From the NCBI RefSeq assembly GCF_029360805.1, contig NZ_JARKNC010000008.1:496001-560000 (forward strand): 64,000 bases of DNA, read 5' to 3'. The notes beneath the pieces were generated by a model. It was not told the DNA's origin. It made no database searches and saw only the letters and a program-made list of their open reading frames with translations. Positions 46,982 to 55,325 of the stretch are shown here, one piece after another. This DNA is from Daejeonella sp. JGW-45. Its GTDB lineage: Bacteria; Bacteroidota; Bacteroidia; Sphingobacteriales; Sphingobacteriaceae. Both the position numbers and the translations under genes were made by a program. Every line of letters starts with the position of its first letter. Positions within the stretch are counted from its first letter, which is position 1.

Positions 46982-47682
46982 TATTTCTTGTCTCCGGTTC
47001 CTGCTAACACCTCATCAATCATACCATATTCTTTCGCCTCTGGGGCTTTCATCCAGTAATCACGATCTGAAGCCTTTTCAACCCATTCATAAGACTGGCC
47101 CGAGTGGTTCGCCAGGATATCATATAATTCCTTTTTCAATTTAAGCATTTCCCTCAGATTAATCTCCATATCTGAAGCTACCCCCTGTGCACCCCCGGAC
47201 GGCTGGTGAATCATCACTCTTGAGTGAGGCAGGGCTGCCCGCTTTCCTTTGGTACCGGCGCACAACAATACAGCTGCCATTGAAGCCGCCATCCCGGTAC
47301 AAATTGTAGCTACATCCGGCGAAATATATTGCATTGTATCATATATCCCAAGCCCTGCATAAACCGAACCTCCCGGAGAATTTATATAGATCTGGATATC
47401 TCTCTTTGCATCTGTCGATTGAAGAAACAATAACTGAGCCTGAATAATATTAGCAATACCTTCATGCACAGCGTCTCCCAGGAAAATTATACGGTCCATC
47501 ATTAAACGTGAGAACACATCCATTTGTGCCACATTTAACTGGCGTTCTTCGATAATATAGGGTGTCATGGCAGCAGGCAAAGTGTTGTTATTTACCCTGC
47601 CGATGAAACTATCTACATGCTGACTGCCAATGCGATGGTGTTTAACTGCGTATTTACGGAATTCGTTTCTATCTATGTTCAT
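46981..47682 (-). CDS. clpP: ClpP protease subunit
   Basis: 233 residues. Catalytic triad Ser134 (GMAASMAA), His159 (RVMIHQP) and Asp208 (SDRDYW). The first ~40 residues are an N-terminal extension beyond the usual processed form, probably a propeptide or lid. It forms the tetradecameric chamber used by ClpX. The tig-clpP-clpX order is conserved. A 92-nt gap separates it from tig. Confidence 0.97.
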   Translation of the reverse strand: MNIDRNEFRKYAVKHHRIGSQHVDSFIGRVNNNTLPAAMTPYIIEERQLNVAQMDVFSRLMMDRIIFLGDAVHEGIANIIQAQLLFLQSTDAKRDIQIYINSPGGSVYAGLGIYDTMQYISPDVATICTGMAASMAAVLLCAGTKGKRAALPHSRVMIHQPSGGAQGVASDMEINLREMLKLKKELYDILANHSGQSYEWVEKASDRDYWMKAPEAKEYGMIDEVLAGTGDKK

Positions 47683-47774
47683 ATTGAATTTATAATTTAA
47701 GTTATGAGTTATTTTGTAATTAATAATGAAATTTCCTAAAAATTAGAATCAATAACCCATAAATAAATCATAGG

Positions 47775-49121
47775 CTACTTCAATTCTAAAAACTTATTGT
47801 ATTCTATTTCTTTGGTTTCTAAAGTAAGCACGCCTTTCAAATAATCAAAAACATGCTGTGCTTTCACCTCCTCGAAAATACGGTTAGCATTTTCTTTGTC
47901 CTGCAAAAACTGCGTCGTATACTGCCCTAACTGCTCCTCTGAAAGCGGCTGCGGACTATACATGCGGAATTGGGCATCAAGACGCTTCTTCGCGGTTTCA
48001 AAAACCTGCTCATATTTGATTTCAAGCTTGTTGTCCTTGATGATCCTGTTCTCAATAAGTGTCCATCTCAGGTTACGCGCAAAATCATCGTAGCCCTGGG
48101 CAAGTTCCTCATCACTTAGTTTCTCATTCGTTGCTTTCAGCCAGCGTTTCAGAAATTCATCAGGCAGGTTCATTTGCACTTTGTCTAATCCAAACTTCAG
48201 CATATCCGCCTGAAGCTTCTGATCAGAATTCTGAACCATCATCGACTCTAATTCCTCCCTTATCTTATCCCTGAACTCTTCCTCGGTTTTAACAACATCT
48301 GCACCAAATAATTTATCAAAGAACTCCTGGTTCAGATCGCCTTCTTCCAAACGGTTAATATTCTTAACAGTTAGCTGGAATTTCGACTTCAGGTCCTGCG
48401 CATCTTCTTCTGAAATATTTAACAGCTTAGCTATTATCGTAGCATTGCTATCAAAGGCTTTCCGAATGTCTACATCAACAACATCGTCTTTTTTAAGTCC
48501 GATAAGTGTCTTTTTAATCTTAGCGTCATTTACCTGATCCAGGCGCACAGATCCTGTATTGCTTATACCCTCTTCAAAAACAGCACCATCAGCTGAAAGT
48601 TGCTTTAAATCCGCATACAAAACATCGTCTTCTGCCGATACGTCAGGGTTTGACATTTTGCCATAAGATTTACGCAGATTGGTAATACGCGATGCTAACG
48701 TTTCCTCATCAACTTTAACCTTGTATTGCGTCAGCTTATCTTTCGAAGAAAAATCCAACTCAAACTCCGGAGCCAGTCCAAGCTCGTAAATGAATTCGAA
48801 TTCGTCTGTAAAGTCCCAGTTAAAGTCTTTACTGTCGTCGATCTTCGGCAGTGGCTGGCCAAGAACTTCTAGTTTATTATCGCTGATATAATTATTAAGC
48901 GTATCGTTTAATATATTATTGATCTCATCAACCAGAATATTCTTTCCATACATTTTCTTAATGTGTGATGCAGGAACCATTCCCTTACGAAACCCGGGAA
49001 GCTGAGCCTTCTTAGCCTGTGTTTTGATCGCCTTCTCTACGCGTTCTTTGTAATCGTCAGGATTAATCTTAACTGTGAGTACAGAATTTAGATTGTCTAG
49101 TTTGTCCTGTGTAATGTTCAT
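47775..49121 (-). CDS. tig: Trigger factor chaperone
   Basis: 448 residues, ordinary length. N-terminal ribosome-binding domain with LPGFRKGMVPASHI, then a divergent FKBP-like PPIase domain (about 150-240) and the C-terminal helical cradle. It binds nascent chains at the exit tunnel. It lies downstream of tRNA-Leu by 68 nt, and that tRNA's terminator occupies most of the gap, leaving little room for a separate promoter. First gene of tig-clpP-clpX. Confidence 0.95.
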   Translation of the reverse strand: MNITQDKLDNLNSVLTVKINPDDYKERVEKAIKTQAKKAQLPGFRKGMVPASHIKKMYGKNILVDEINNILNDTLNNYISDNKLEVLGQPLPKIDDSKDFNWDFTDEFEFIYELGLAPEFELDFSSKDKLTQYKVKVDEETLASRITNLRKSYGKMSNPDVSAEDDVLYADLKQLSADGAVFEEGISNTGSVRLDQVNDAKIKKTLIGLKKDDVVDVDIRKAFDSNATIIAKLLNISEEDAQDLKSKFQLTVKNINRLEEGDLNQEFFDKLFGADVVKTEEEFRDKIREELESMMVQNSDQKLQADMLKFGLDKVQMNLPDEFLKRWLKATNEKLSDEELAQGYDDFARNLRWTLIENRIIKDNKLEIKYEQVFETAKKRLDAQFRMYSPQPLSEEQLGQYTTQFLQDKENANRIFEEVKAQHVFDYLKGVLTLETKEIEYNKFLELK

Positions 49122-49154
49122 TTTATGAGATTTAATCGTTTTCTGTTATAAAAA

Positions 49155-49182
49155 AATTCCCCGGTTTTGTAGCCGGGGAATT
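49155..49182 (-). terminator. Terminator/attenuator after tRNA-Leu
   Basis: AATTCCCCGG / CCGGGGAATT, a 10-bp perfect stem with an 8-nt loop, 7 nt past the tRNA 3' end. On the minus strand a T8 run follows. Readthrough would enter tig. Confidence 0.85.
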
Positions 49183-49189
49183 AATCAGT

Positions 49190-49270
49190 GCGGATGAAGG
49201 GACTCGAACCCCCACGCCGTGAAGCGCCAGATCCTAAGTCTGGTGCGGCTACCAATTACGCCACATCCGC
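49190..49270 (-). tRNA. tRNA-Leu (anticodon UAG)
   Basis: 81 nt on the minus strand. The acceptor stem GCGGATG pairs with CATCCGC, the anticodon stem-loop is CCAGA-CTTAGGA-TCTGG with anticodon TAG, and the T-loop is GGTTCGAGTCC. The extra arm is short for a class II tRNA. CCA is not encoded. It reads CUA and probably other CUN codons. Confidence 0.95.
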
Positions 49271-49338
49271 ATGTTTAGGATTATTTTCGATCAATCTTAT
49301 TCAAATATCAACGATGAATTTAGATATATTTCGGTCGG

Positions 49339-49369
49339 CAAAAATATGGTTTTTTCAGTTAAGTGCAAA
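49339..49369 (-). promoter_or_regulatory. Bacteroidota promoter for tRNA-Leu
   Basis: Minus-strand TTTG (49366-49369), 19-nt spacer, TATTTTTG (49339-49346): both boxes match exactly. Transcription would start about 60 nt before the mature tRNA. It begins just past the stop of the BtuF-like gene. Confidence 0.75.
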
Positions 49370-49388
49370 ATGTAATCCATTAATTATT

Positions 49389-50186
49389 TCAATAATTTGA
49401 ATTTATTTTTTCATGTATACCTCTGAGATATTCTGGCACCTGGAGCAACCTGCTTCCATACCACGAAAACATCTCACCGTCAACCAACATTACTGTTGCG
49501 GCCGGACAAATACGCTGCATTTCCTTAACATGCACATCTTTAAACGGATAGGGCTCCGATGAAAGAAATATGATATCAGGATCCAGTTCTCTAAGCTCTT
49601 CCGGGCTTATCTCGGGGTACCGGCTCGAAATGGAAACATTTTTCAATCCGGCTCTTTGCAATATATCATCGATAAAGGTATCCGGGCCTGCTAGCATATA
49701 CGGATCCTTCCATATAAAGTAGGCGGCATTCAAACCCCTTCCGTAGGAGGGCAGAGATTGAAACCGCTCCTCAATCTGAGAAACGATACCCCTGGCATGT
49801 TCACCGGTGGCTGTAAGCTCTCCAAGCTGTTCTATCATTTCAAGCGCGTCGCTGAGATCTTTGATATCGCTCATCCATACCGGAAATTCCTTCATCAACT
49901 CCTCTACCTGGCTTTGGTCATTCTCCTCTTTATTACCGATAATGAGATCCGGCCGGATATCACGGATCTTGTCGAGTTTTAGATTTTTAGTCCCCCCTAC
50001 CTTGGTCACCCTTTTATAAACCGCTGCCGGATGAATACAAAATTTGGTAATTCCAGCCAGCTGCTCATCAAGCCCCAGGTCGAAAAGCAACTCTGTCTGC
50101 GAAGGCACCAGTGAAATGATACGTCGTGGCGGGTAGTTGATGGAAACTGAACGCCCCATCTGGTCGGTAAACCTCAGCGGGTCCAT
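49389..50186 (-). CDS. BtuF-like metal/cobalamin-binding protein
   Basis: 265 residues of the helical-backbone metal receptor family. Core: RIISLVPSQTELLFDLGL, then KLDKIRDIRPDLIIGN and PEELRELDPDIIFLSSEPYP, as in BtuF. The first residues (MDPLRFTDQMGR) are not a signal peptide, so it should stay in the cytosol unless an earlier start exists; none is seen. No permease or ATPase partner is nearby. A role with cobalamin, haem or ferric siderophore cannot be chosen from sequence. It follows the START-like gene by 11 nt on the same strand. Confidence 0.82.
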   Translation of the reverse strand: MDPLRFTDQMGRSVSINYPPRRIISLVPSQTELLFDLGLDEQLAGITKFCIHPAAVYKRVTKVGGTKNLKLDKIRDIRPDLIIGNKEENDQSQVEELMKEFPVWMSDIKDLSDALEMIEQLGELTATGEHARGIVSQIEERFQSLPSYGRGLNAAYFIWKDPYMLAGPDTFIDDILQRAGLKNVSISSRYPEISPEELRELDPDIIFLSSEPYPFKDVHVKEMQRICPAATVMLVDGEMFSWYGSRLLQVPEYLRGIHEKINSNY

Positions 50187-50197
50187 ATAAAGGGTAT

Positions 50198-50578
50198 TTA
50201 GTCCTCGTAGAAATCTTGCAGCGAACCAAAGTAATTAAGGTTCCACCCTTCGATCATATCATCGATATCAGAATCAGGAATATTGGTATGCCGCAGTTCA
50301 ACCGATGTTCCATTCTTGTCAGGATGCAAGATAAAGGTCACGATCGACTCTTCAGGCTGATCTCCGAAATACCATTGCTGCACGATTTTCTTATTCTCCA
50401 CGAACTCAATATTTCGGCCAACGATACTATCGTCCCATAACGAAAATTCTGAGCCTGGCTCGGTGCTCATAACCGCCTCTGCTCCCGTCCATAATGAAAT
50501 GGTTAGAGGATTGGTCAGCGCAAGATATACATCTTCGGGGGGCGCTTGAACGAGATAATAGCCTTTATAGTTTTTCAT
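50198..50578 (-). CDS. START-like (SRPBCC/AHSA1-type) protein
   Basis: 126 residues from ATG 50578. The pattern YYLVQAPPEDVYLALTNP at the N-terminus and a C-terminal helix EGWNLNYFGSLQDF are typical of AHSA1/START-like proteins that bind hydrophobic ligands. An exact -7 box (50588-50595) stands 9 nt upstream and decides the start over the 50614 option. It is followed closely by the BtuF-like gene. Confidence 0.85.
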   Translation of the reverse strand: MKNYKGYYLVQAPPEDVYLALTNPLTISLWTGAEAVMSTEPGSEFSLWDDSIVGRNIEFVENKKIVQQWYFGDQPEESIVTFILHPDKNGTSVELRHTNIPDSDIDDMIEGWNLNYFGSLQDFYED

Positions 50579-50587
50579 AAACGAACA

Positions 50588-50595
50588 CAAATTTA
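50588..50595 (-). promoter_or_regulatory. -7 box TAAATTTG for the START-like gene
   Basis: An exact TAnnTTTG on the minus strand ending 9 nt before the ATG at 50578. No convincing -33 TTTG was found. Confidence 0.5.
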
Positions 50596-50935
50596 CAAAA
50601 ATGTCCCGGTTCACCTACAGCACCCACGCTATGTTCATCATATAAACGGTCTGTTCATCCCTTTTATTCAGCAAATCATCACATTTATTACCGGCTCCAA
50701 TATCCATGCGTTAACATTGCTCCCGGGCTGGTACCTGAAGCGTATCGTGAGCTTTCGTTTGGCAATGTGCGAAAATCACTTTTTTTCAAATTTCCAGCAA
50801 CATTTGAAGGAACGTGTCGTCCTATACTCAAAGTTAACGGAAAGCTGATGATAAGAGATGAGCGCGCCTTCAACAGCAACAAAAGTGAAGATATAGTTTA
50901 ATTTTTTAATCAAATAAGATATAACAAACGCTGAT
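50596..50935. other. 340-nt spacer with no supported gene
   Basis: Between divergent genes. Several short open frames of 64-100 codons occur on both strands, but their composition is not protein-like and none has a start signal. It must hold the promoter of the 50936 gene; no full consensus was identified. Confidence 0.6.
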
Positions 50936-51370
50936 ATGTCGATCGGAGCTTACAACAATGATGAACCGGCACAAGCCACACAACCAAGGGTGTTCAGCCT
51001 CCGCGTAAGTTATACCACCGAACTGGCGGCTCAACTTGATACAGCCTTGCAATTTGTTGTTCGTAAGATTGGATTTAAACCCTCCGGGCCGTTCACTTAT
51101 AGCATCCCGTCAGAAGATAATTTGATTCTCGACGACACTAACGGAAACCGGCTGATTATCAATTGTCAAAAACTCGAAAGCAACGATAAAATAAAGAATA
51201 TTATATTTTATACCGACGACTGCCTGCGGGATTATCATAAATATATTCTTCTCGGTGTTGAATTTACCAGCCGCCCCGAATATAACGGATCGGGTCTCCA
51301 GGTAAATTTCCTGGACCACGCAGGCAACTGCTGCACTTTGCTTGAAGAAAGAATTTATACCGAAACCTGA
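50936..51370 (+). CDS. Hypothetical protein, possible VOC-like
   Basis: 144 residues with no signal or membrane segment. The second half (EFTSRPEYNGSGLQVNFLDHAGNCCTLLEER) has the beta-alpha-beta feel of a glyoxalase/VOC module, ending in a strand with an acidic residue. The family is not recognised with confidence. It precedes an AraC-type regulator by 15 nt and is probably in its operon. Confidence 0.68.
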   Translation: MSIGAYNNDEPAQATQPRVFSLRVSYTTELAAQLDTALQFVVRKIGFKPSGPFTYSIPSEDNLILDDTNGNRLIINCQKLESNDKIKNIIFYTDDCLRDYHKYILLGVEFTSRPEYNGSGLQVNFLDHAGNCCTLLEERIYTET

Positions 51371-51385
51371 TCAAACCAAACGTAT

Positions 51386-52255
51386 ATGAAATTTCTACGT
51401 GTACTTAAGAACGAAAATCAGATCTCAGGAGAAACTGTACAGCAGGCCTATTATCCTGAACATGTAAGCAATTTTTCAATTAAGACTGTCTTTAGCGGAA
51501 ACAGGACATTCAATATTGGTAAAAGGCAATTGAGCTTGTATCCCGACACCTTTGTTGCTATAAACAAAGGGACTACTTACTGGAGCAAAGTTGATTCCTC
51601 TGTACCCGTAAACACCCTGTCCATTTCCTTTTCGCCTTCCTTTCTCAGCGACTTCCAGCGTCTTCAAAAAAACAATCACAGGTATCTTCTGGACGAACCT
51701 TTTCAAAGCGGCGAGCATCCCGACTTTTCCTTTATGGAAACAATCTACCCCTTCTCGGGCGATATGAAATATAACATCCTGCATCTCAAGGAACATCTTG
51801 AAGAGGGCATACCTAACGACATGCTGATAAATGAATATCTGCACCACTGCCTGATCAATTACTACAAGGTGTATAATAAAGAAGTCGTCGACAAATCAGA
51901 AAATTTAAACTTTTTAAACAGTACGACTAAGGTAGAGATTCTTAAAAGGCTTACCCTGGCTAAGGAATTCATCATAAGCCACTACAATAAGGATATCGAA
52001 CTGGAAGACATCGCGCAGCACGCCTGCCTGTCAGTGAATCATTTACTCAGGACTTTCAAACAGGCGTACGGACAATCACCGCACCAATATTTAATCAGGG
52101 TGCGGGTCGACAGATCGAAATATTTACTAAAAAACACGAAATACACCATAAATGAGATCGTAGAGATCATTGGCTTCGAATGCCCAAGTTCGTTTATCAG
52201 GCTCTTCAAGGGATTGAATAAGGTGACTCCCGGGAAATACAGAACAGGGAATTAA
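51386..52255 (+). CDS. AraC-family transcriptional regulator
   Basis: 289 residues. The C-terminal ~100 residues hold the double helix-turn-helix: LEDIAQHACLSVNHLLRTFKQAYG and INEIVEIIGFECPSSFIRLFK, ending in TPGKYR. The N-terminal part (about 1-170) is a cupin-like sensing domain without clear ligand motifs. It likely regulates neighbouring accessory genes. The gene directly upstream is a small unknown protein, 15 nt away. Confidence 0.92.
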   Translation: MKFLRVLKNENQISGETVQQAYYPEHVSNFSIKTVFSGNRTFNIGKRQLSLYPDTFVAINKGTTYWSKVDSSVPVNTLSISFSPSFLSDFQRLQKNNHRYLLDEPFQSGEHPDFSFMETIYPFSGDMKYNILHLKEHLEEGIPNDMLINEYLHHCLINYYKVYNKEVVDKSENLNFLNSTTKVEILKRLTLAKEFIISHYNKDIELEDIAQHACLSVNHLLRTFKQAYGQSPHQYLIRVRVDRSKYLLKNTKYTINEIVEIIGFECPSSFIRLFKGLNKVTPGKYRTGN

Positions 52256-52387
52256 ATATCCGCATGCATGAAACTGGTCACGTCTGAAAAAAAACCCTAA
52301 CATTTAAATTACAGATCTATAATGGTGATTTCTGCCTATGTACAAAGCCACTCTTCACCAGAAATTTGACAATAAAAACAAACTAAT

Positions 52388-52843
52388 ATGAAACTGAAAT
52401 CTTTCTTCTTATGTACAGTACTAGGTGTTGTACTTATGACCACTACTTATGCCAGTAACCCGGTTGCCGCCGACGCTAAAGCCGTCCTAAAGGCATATGC
52501 CGAAAGCCACATAAATACCGACGCTAATATGCTCGAAAAGATACTCAGTGCCGACGCATTAATGAAATTTTCAAAAGGCAATGAAGTTATGTCGCAAAGC
52601 CAGTCGGCTATTGTCAAGCTGATGCGGCAAAACCAGGGCATTAAACAAAATTGCTCTACGCTTGTAGATGTTCTGGCCAGCAGCGATGCAATGATTCTGG
52701 CACGGGTCAACTTCGTATACGAAGGATTCACAATTGAGAACTATCTGACACTTGAAGCCGACAAGAATCAAAACTGGAAGATCACCCGCATCAATAAATT
52801 CTACAATAACAATGGGTCGGTCAAAGTTCTTACTAAAGAATAA
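52388..52843 (+). CDS. Secreted NTF2/SnoaL-like protein
   Basis: 151 residues. A signal peptide (MKLKSFFLCTVLGVVLMTTTYAS) precedes a cone-shaped NTF2-like domain: helices VLKAYAESHINTDANMLEKIL then curved sheet (VDVLASSDAMILARVNFVYEG, ENYLTLE). The fold binds small molecules or acts as a scaffold, and no catalytic dyad can be named. It may form an operon with the AraC gene or answer to it. A hairpin follows the stop. Confidence 0.8.
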   Translation: MKLKSFFLCTVLGVVLMTTTYASNPVAADAKAVLKAYAESHINTDANMLEKILSADALMKFSKGNEVMSQSQSAIVKLMRQNQGIKQNCSTLVDVLASSDAMILARVNFVYEGFTIENYLTLEADKNQNWKITRINKFYNNNGSVKVLTKE

Positions 52844-52867
52844 TGCTGACAGAGCGTAACAGTTAAC

Positions 52868-52910
52868 GGAGAGTTATCGTCTTAAAGAGTACTGTAACTC
52901 TCCATTTTGC
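52868..52910 (+). terminator. Hairpin after the NTF2-like gene
   Basis: GGAGAGTTA / TAACTCTCC, a 9-bp stem with an 18-nt loop and a weak ATTTTG tail. It is a possible terminator. Confidence 0.5.
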
Positions 52911-53846
52911 ATGACGTTGACAAATACATACCACTACCACATGAACAAGGCCGAACATAACATCCGATCAGAAAGATATAGTAGCAGATACACCAGAGGG
53001 TTTTTAAAGATGCTTGTAAACGACGGACAGGTTGAGACTGATAAATACGTAACACAGTTCTACAGCTCAAAAAATTACCAGGGCAGACTGGAAGCCATCA
53101 AATATCTGATAGGAGTAATAGGGAAATATCCTTTCCCCGAAAGCATTTTTCTGGATGCTCTAAACGACTTTTGCTCACAGGTAAAGGTGTATGTTCTTCA
53201 GCATTACGATTTCTCGCTAGGCAACCGCGAACAGATTCAGGCATCGCTGGTAGATATTGCAAAGAATGATGAGAAAGTTCAGTTAAGGGCTCTTGCGATG
53301 GAACGGCTAGCCAGCCTCGACGCGACCGAACACTATGAGCTGTTCTTTTCTACGTCTTTATTAAAAAGTTCAAAAGAGTCGGCCGCCGGCCTTTTAGGTT
53401 TGCACAAGATTGATAAGGAGAAGGCCTACCAAATGGCAAAGTTCAGAGCCGAAACCTCAAGCGGAAACCTGGATCTTGCTATAGCTCAAATATTTGAATC
53501 AGAAGGGAATTCTGAAGATCTCGGCTTCTTCAAGACGCGTTTACAGCAACGGACCAAATTCAATAAAATAGACCTCACCCGTATATACCTGAGATTACTA
53601 GGCAGGATCGGGATAGAAGCCGTCACAAAGACCCATATTTTATATATCTGTGAGAATGTCGCAGCCACAGGGAATACAGAGGTGGTTCAGCGTCTTATCA
53701 TGGAGCTGTATCATTTCATCTCTGATAACAAGGTTTTCCTGGCCGAACACGACGAACTGCTTAAGTTTGTAAATAAAACAATCGATCTGTTACTGGAAAA
53801 AGATTATCTCAAAACCAGGAAGCCAGATCCTTTCGGCCCCTTATGA
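52911..53846 (+). CDS. HEAT-like helical protein, M1 peptidase tail-like
   Basis: 311 residues from ATG 52911 (an alternative ATG is at 52941). It is all-helical with repeating units of about 30-35 residues (YQGRLEAIKYLIGVIG, KVQLRALAMERLASLD, SAAGLLGLHKIDKEKAYQMA). The pattern looks like the C-terminal HEAT domain of Bacteroidota M1 aminopeptidases, but the catalytic zinc domain is absent and no remnant of it lies upstream. It is either a stand-alone helical scaffold or a domain detached from an M1 enzyme. No signal peptide is seen. Confidence 0.62.
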   Translation: MTLTNTYHYHMNKAEHNIRSERYSSRYTRGFLKMLVNDGQVETDKYVTQFYSSKNYQGRLEAIKYLIGVIGKYPFPESIFLDALNDFCSQVKVYVLQHYDFSLGNREQIQASLVDIAKNDEKVQLRALAMERLASLDATEHYELFFSTSLLKSSKESAAGLLGLHKIDKEKAYQMAKFRAETSSGNLDLAIAQIFESEGNSEDLGFFKTRLQQRTKFNKIDLTRIYLRLLGRIGIEAVTKTHILYICENVAATGNTEVVQRLIMELYHFISDNKVFLAEHDELLKFVNKTIDLLLEKDYLKTRKPDPFGPL

Positions 53847-53853
53847 GCGGCAT

Positions 53854-54819
53854 TCAGGCAGCCTGAAACTTTGCCCGGTATCCGGTGGGGGTCATGCCAA
53901 CGGTCTTGCGGAAGATCTTCCGAAACGCCTTGGGGTCATTATAACCGGAACTCAGCATTATTTCGAGCATCTGCTGATTGGTTTGCTCCAATAACCTTTT
54001 TGCTGCTTCAATCCTCGTTTTCTGCAGATATTCTATAGGCGTGAGCCCGGTAACGAGCTTGAACCTTCTGGCTATATTTCTACGGCTGGCCGGCACATCC
54101 TTGATCATTTCCTCGATAGTCGACCCATGCTGATAGGCGGCTTCTATTTTTCGCTGCGCCATCGCAACAATCTCATCGTTATGGTTTTGTGCGGGCACAA
54201 ATGTTCCGAAATAAGACTGATTTACCCTGTCCATATCAACGGCAAATAGTTTGGCTGTCCTTACCGCGATCTCTTTGCCGCAAAAACCCTGGATCAGATG
54301 CAGCAATAAATGAAAACTCGAAGTCGCACCGCCACTGGTAAACAGACCGTGATCCCCGGTTACTATTTTATCTCTCATCAAACAAACGTCGGGGAAGTTC
54401 AGGCTAAACGCTTCGCATGCATCTATATGCGTCGTTGCCCGCCGGCCATTTAGCATGCCCGTGGCACCCAAAAGAAATGCACCGGTACAGAATGTAGCTA
54501 TTTGCGTACCTCCGGCAAATTGTTCCTTTAGCCATGGAATGAGCGCCCCATTATCCTGGATCGCTATCCTGATATTTTCGGTGGAAAATGCAGGGATCAT
54601 AATTAAGTCCAGCCGCCCAGCCGCCGGTACTGAAAGTACCGGATAATTTGAAAATGTAGTGGCCTGAGCATCGGCATCAGGAGATATCATAGTAATACTG
54701 AAAGGCAGCGGCCTCCCGCTTTCCCGGTAAAAGCCATTTACAGATTCAAAAACGTCGAGTATGGCAGCAACGCTCAATAAACGGTATTGCCTGGTAAGAA
54801 GAATGCCTAGTTTTATCAT
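53854..54819 (-). CDS. GlxA-type regulator (DJ-1/PfpI + AraC HTH)
   Basis: 321 residues from ATG 54819. The N-terminal ~180 residues are a DJ-1/PfpI-like domain with the elbow ATFCTGAFLLG (Cys kept) and FTSGGATSS. The C-terminal ~90 residues are an AraC double HTH (TIEEMIKDVPASRRNIARRF and MLEIMLSSGYNDPKAFRKIF). The family usually controls catabolic or stress genes. A perfect palindrome AGACAA-T-TTGTCT lies 28 nt upstream, a candidate operator. Confidence 0.9.
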   Translation of the reverse strand: MIKLGILLTRQYRLLSVAAILDVFESVNGFYRESGRPLPFSITMISPDADAQATTFSNYPVLSVPAAGRLDLIMIPAFSTENIRIAIQDNGALIPWLKEQFAGGTQIATFCTGAFLLGATGMLNGRRATTHIDACEAFSLNFPDVCLMRDKIVTGDHGLFTSGGATSSFHLLLHLIQGFCGKEIAVRTAKLFAVDMDRVNQSYFGTFVPAQNHNDEIVAMAQRKIEAAYQHGSTIEEMIKDVPASRRNIARRFKLVTGLTPIEYLQKTRIEAAKRLLEQTNQQMLEIMLSSGYNDPKAFRKIFRKTVGMTPTGYRAKFQAA

Positions 54820-54847
54820 AGCTATAGATTTGCCTCTCACTAAAAAT

Positions 54848-54860
54848 AGACAATTTGTCT
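54848..54860. promoter_or_regulatory. Palindromic operator candidate, AGACAATTTGTCT
   Basis: A perfect 6-bp palindrome with one central base, 28 nt upstream of the GlxA-type regulator. AraC-type factors more often use direct repeats, so another protein may bind here. Confidence 0.4.
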
Positions 54861-54905
54861 CAAATGCCCCCTATTTCTATATTAAACTCAATAAACTTCA
54901 ATAAA

Positions 54906-54933
54906 AAACCCACACTGAAATCAGTGTGGGTTT
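54906..54933 (-). terminator. Terminator of the Hc1-like gene
   Basis: AAACCCACACTGA / TCAGTGTGGGTTT, a 13-bp stem with a 2-nt apex. On the minus strand a T-run follows (TTTTTATTG). It lies 20 nt past the Hc1-like stop. Confidence 0.85.
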
Positions 54934-54953
54934 AATCTATAACAGATCTATAA

Positions 54954-55133
54954 TTATTTGCCGCTATTTTTCTTAGCAGTTACTTCAGTTCTGATGTCCT
55001 GAGCCAGGTTTTTAAGATCTTGCATACCTTTACGAACTCTCGTTCCGGCTGCACTGTTACCTGAATTGTAGAATTTATTCGCATCAACTTCAATCGAAGC
55101 GAACAGGTCTTTCATTTTTGTAAACTTATCCAT
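54954..55133 (-). CDS. Histone H1-like Hc1 family protein
   Basis: 59 residues from ATG 55133, the start given by a full consensus promoter upstream. The Lys-rich helical sequence (MDKFTKMKDLFASIEVDANKFY, AGTRVRKGMQDLK) is that of the Bacteroidota Hc1-like small histones. These bind DNA without strong sequence choice and compact it. Its own promoter and terminator make it a free-standing gene. In-frame codons to 55199 lie inside the promoter and are not used. Confidence 0.88.
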   Translation of the reverse strand: MDKFTKMKDLFASIEVDANKFYNSGNSAAGTRVRKGMQDLKNLAQDIRTEVTAKKNSGK

Positions 55134-55169
55134 TGCTTTTTCTTTTTTAATAATTTGATTAAGGTTTAA

Positions 55170-55200
55170 CAAATCTAATTTATTTACAGGTATTGGCAAA
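55170..55200 (-). promoter_or_regulatory. Promoter of the Hc1-like gene, full consensus
   Basis: Minus-strand TTTG (55197-55200), 19-nt spacer, TAGATTTG (55170-55177): both match. The leader to the ATG at 55133 would be about 30 nt. Confidence 0.8.
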
Positions 55201-55325
55201 TCCTTTTTTAATTATTTTTCGCCACAATTTAACATCTTGCATGAACGGAAAAATACCGCTGCGCTGTACCACATTTGCCGGTTTTCGTTTGAGTCAGTCA
55301 CCCTTATTAAATCCATACCGTGCAA

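Noticed and set aside
50546-50882. Open frames of 64-100 codons on both strands in the spacer
   Set aside because: They lack protein-like composition, signal sequences and start signals, and both strands cannot code here together.
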